Below, piece after piece: positions 63,990 through 64,000 of a DNA stretch of 64,000 nucleotides; the first letter of the stretch is position 1, and every line of letters begins with the position of its first letter. The notes beneath the pieces were generated by a model. The model did no database searches. It saw only the letters and a program-made list of their open reading frames with translations, and was not told where the DNA came from. The DNA comes from CAYPLH01 sp964411505 (GTDB taxonomy: Bacteria; Bacillota; Clostridia; CAYPLH01; DUMO01). The DNA is taken from the NCBI GenBank assembly GCA_964411505.1, contig CAYPLH010000014.1, positions 1-64,000 of the forward strand, given 5' to 3'. The translations under genes were made by a program, and so were the position numbers.

Positions 63990-64000
63990 AACTCTTTTTT

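Overview
The window is low-GC DNA from an endospore-forming member of the Clostridia. The evidence is the spoIIAA-spoIIAB-sigF, spoIVFA-spoIVFB and spoVAC-spoVAD-spoVAE genes, mreBCD-minCDE, an NfnAB pair, and Shine-Dalgarno-rich starts that often use TTG or GTG. A Ruminiclostridium/Acetivibrio-like organism would fit, but I cannot name a species from sequence alone. No rRNA, tRNA or CRISPR array was seen.

Layout. (1) 1-17.5 kb: an accessory, nearly colinear plus-strand cluster that looks like a specialised-metabolite or carrier-protein pathway. It has a methyltransferase, an unknown protein, a GPH-type transporter, a kinase-fold protein, a nucleotidyltransferase, an adenylation-carrier didomain, two BtrH-N-like proteins, a broken CYTH protein, an acyl carrier protein, two ABC exporters with a small membrane protein, a YjiH-like membrane protein, a PfkB sugar kinase and a 4'-phosphopantetheinyl transferase. 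Two genes are broken by single-base lesions. (2) 17.6-21.9 kb: a patchwork with an XRE/ImmA/PIN triad behind a clear promoter and operator, a radical-SAM/SPASM remnant, a Phd-RelE/ParE toxin-antitoxin pair, a HicB remnant and repeated 16-20 bp sequences. (3) 21.9-31.3 kb: core genes (HD hydrolase, lon, mecA, maf, mreBCD, mrdA). (4) 31.3-37.1 kb: an antisense Rhs toxin/immunity graveyard wedged between mrdA and minC. (5) 37.2-41.3 kb: minCDE and spoIVFAB, then a possible small structured RNA. (6) 41.9-46.2 kb: an ECF sigma/anti-sigma locus with two lipoproteins, three copies of a shared promoter motif and duplicated anti-sigma fragments. (7) 46.4-57.3 kb: pdaA, metF, nfnAB, a PilZ protein, hprK-murB-rapZ-yvcK-whiA. 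(8) 57.4-61.7 kb: the sporulation operon. (9) 61.7-64 kb: an IS remnant, a compact type I toxin-antitoxin locus, a tandem glycine riboswitch and gcvT, with the ribosome binding site of the next gene at the window edge.

How the genes work together. The first cluster has the parts for activating an acid, loading it onto carrier proteins, transferring it and exporting the product; PPTase would prime the carriers. The core blocks cover cell shape and division (Mre/Min/PBP2), envelope-precursor and carbon control (HprK, MurB, RapZ, YvcK), and forespore gene control (SpoIIA/SigF, SpoIVF, SpoVA, PdaA). The strongest candidates for something not yet described are the BtrH/carrier cluster, the type I toxin locus at 62.2-62.4 kb with visible RNA folding signals, the ECF locus with its repeated promoter, and the Rhs island.
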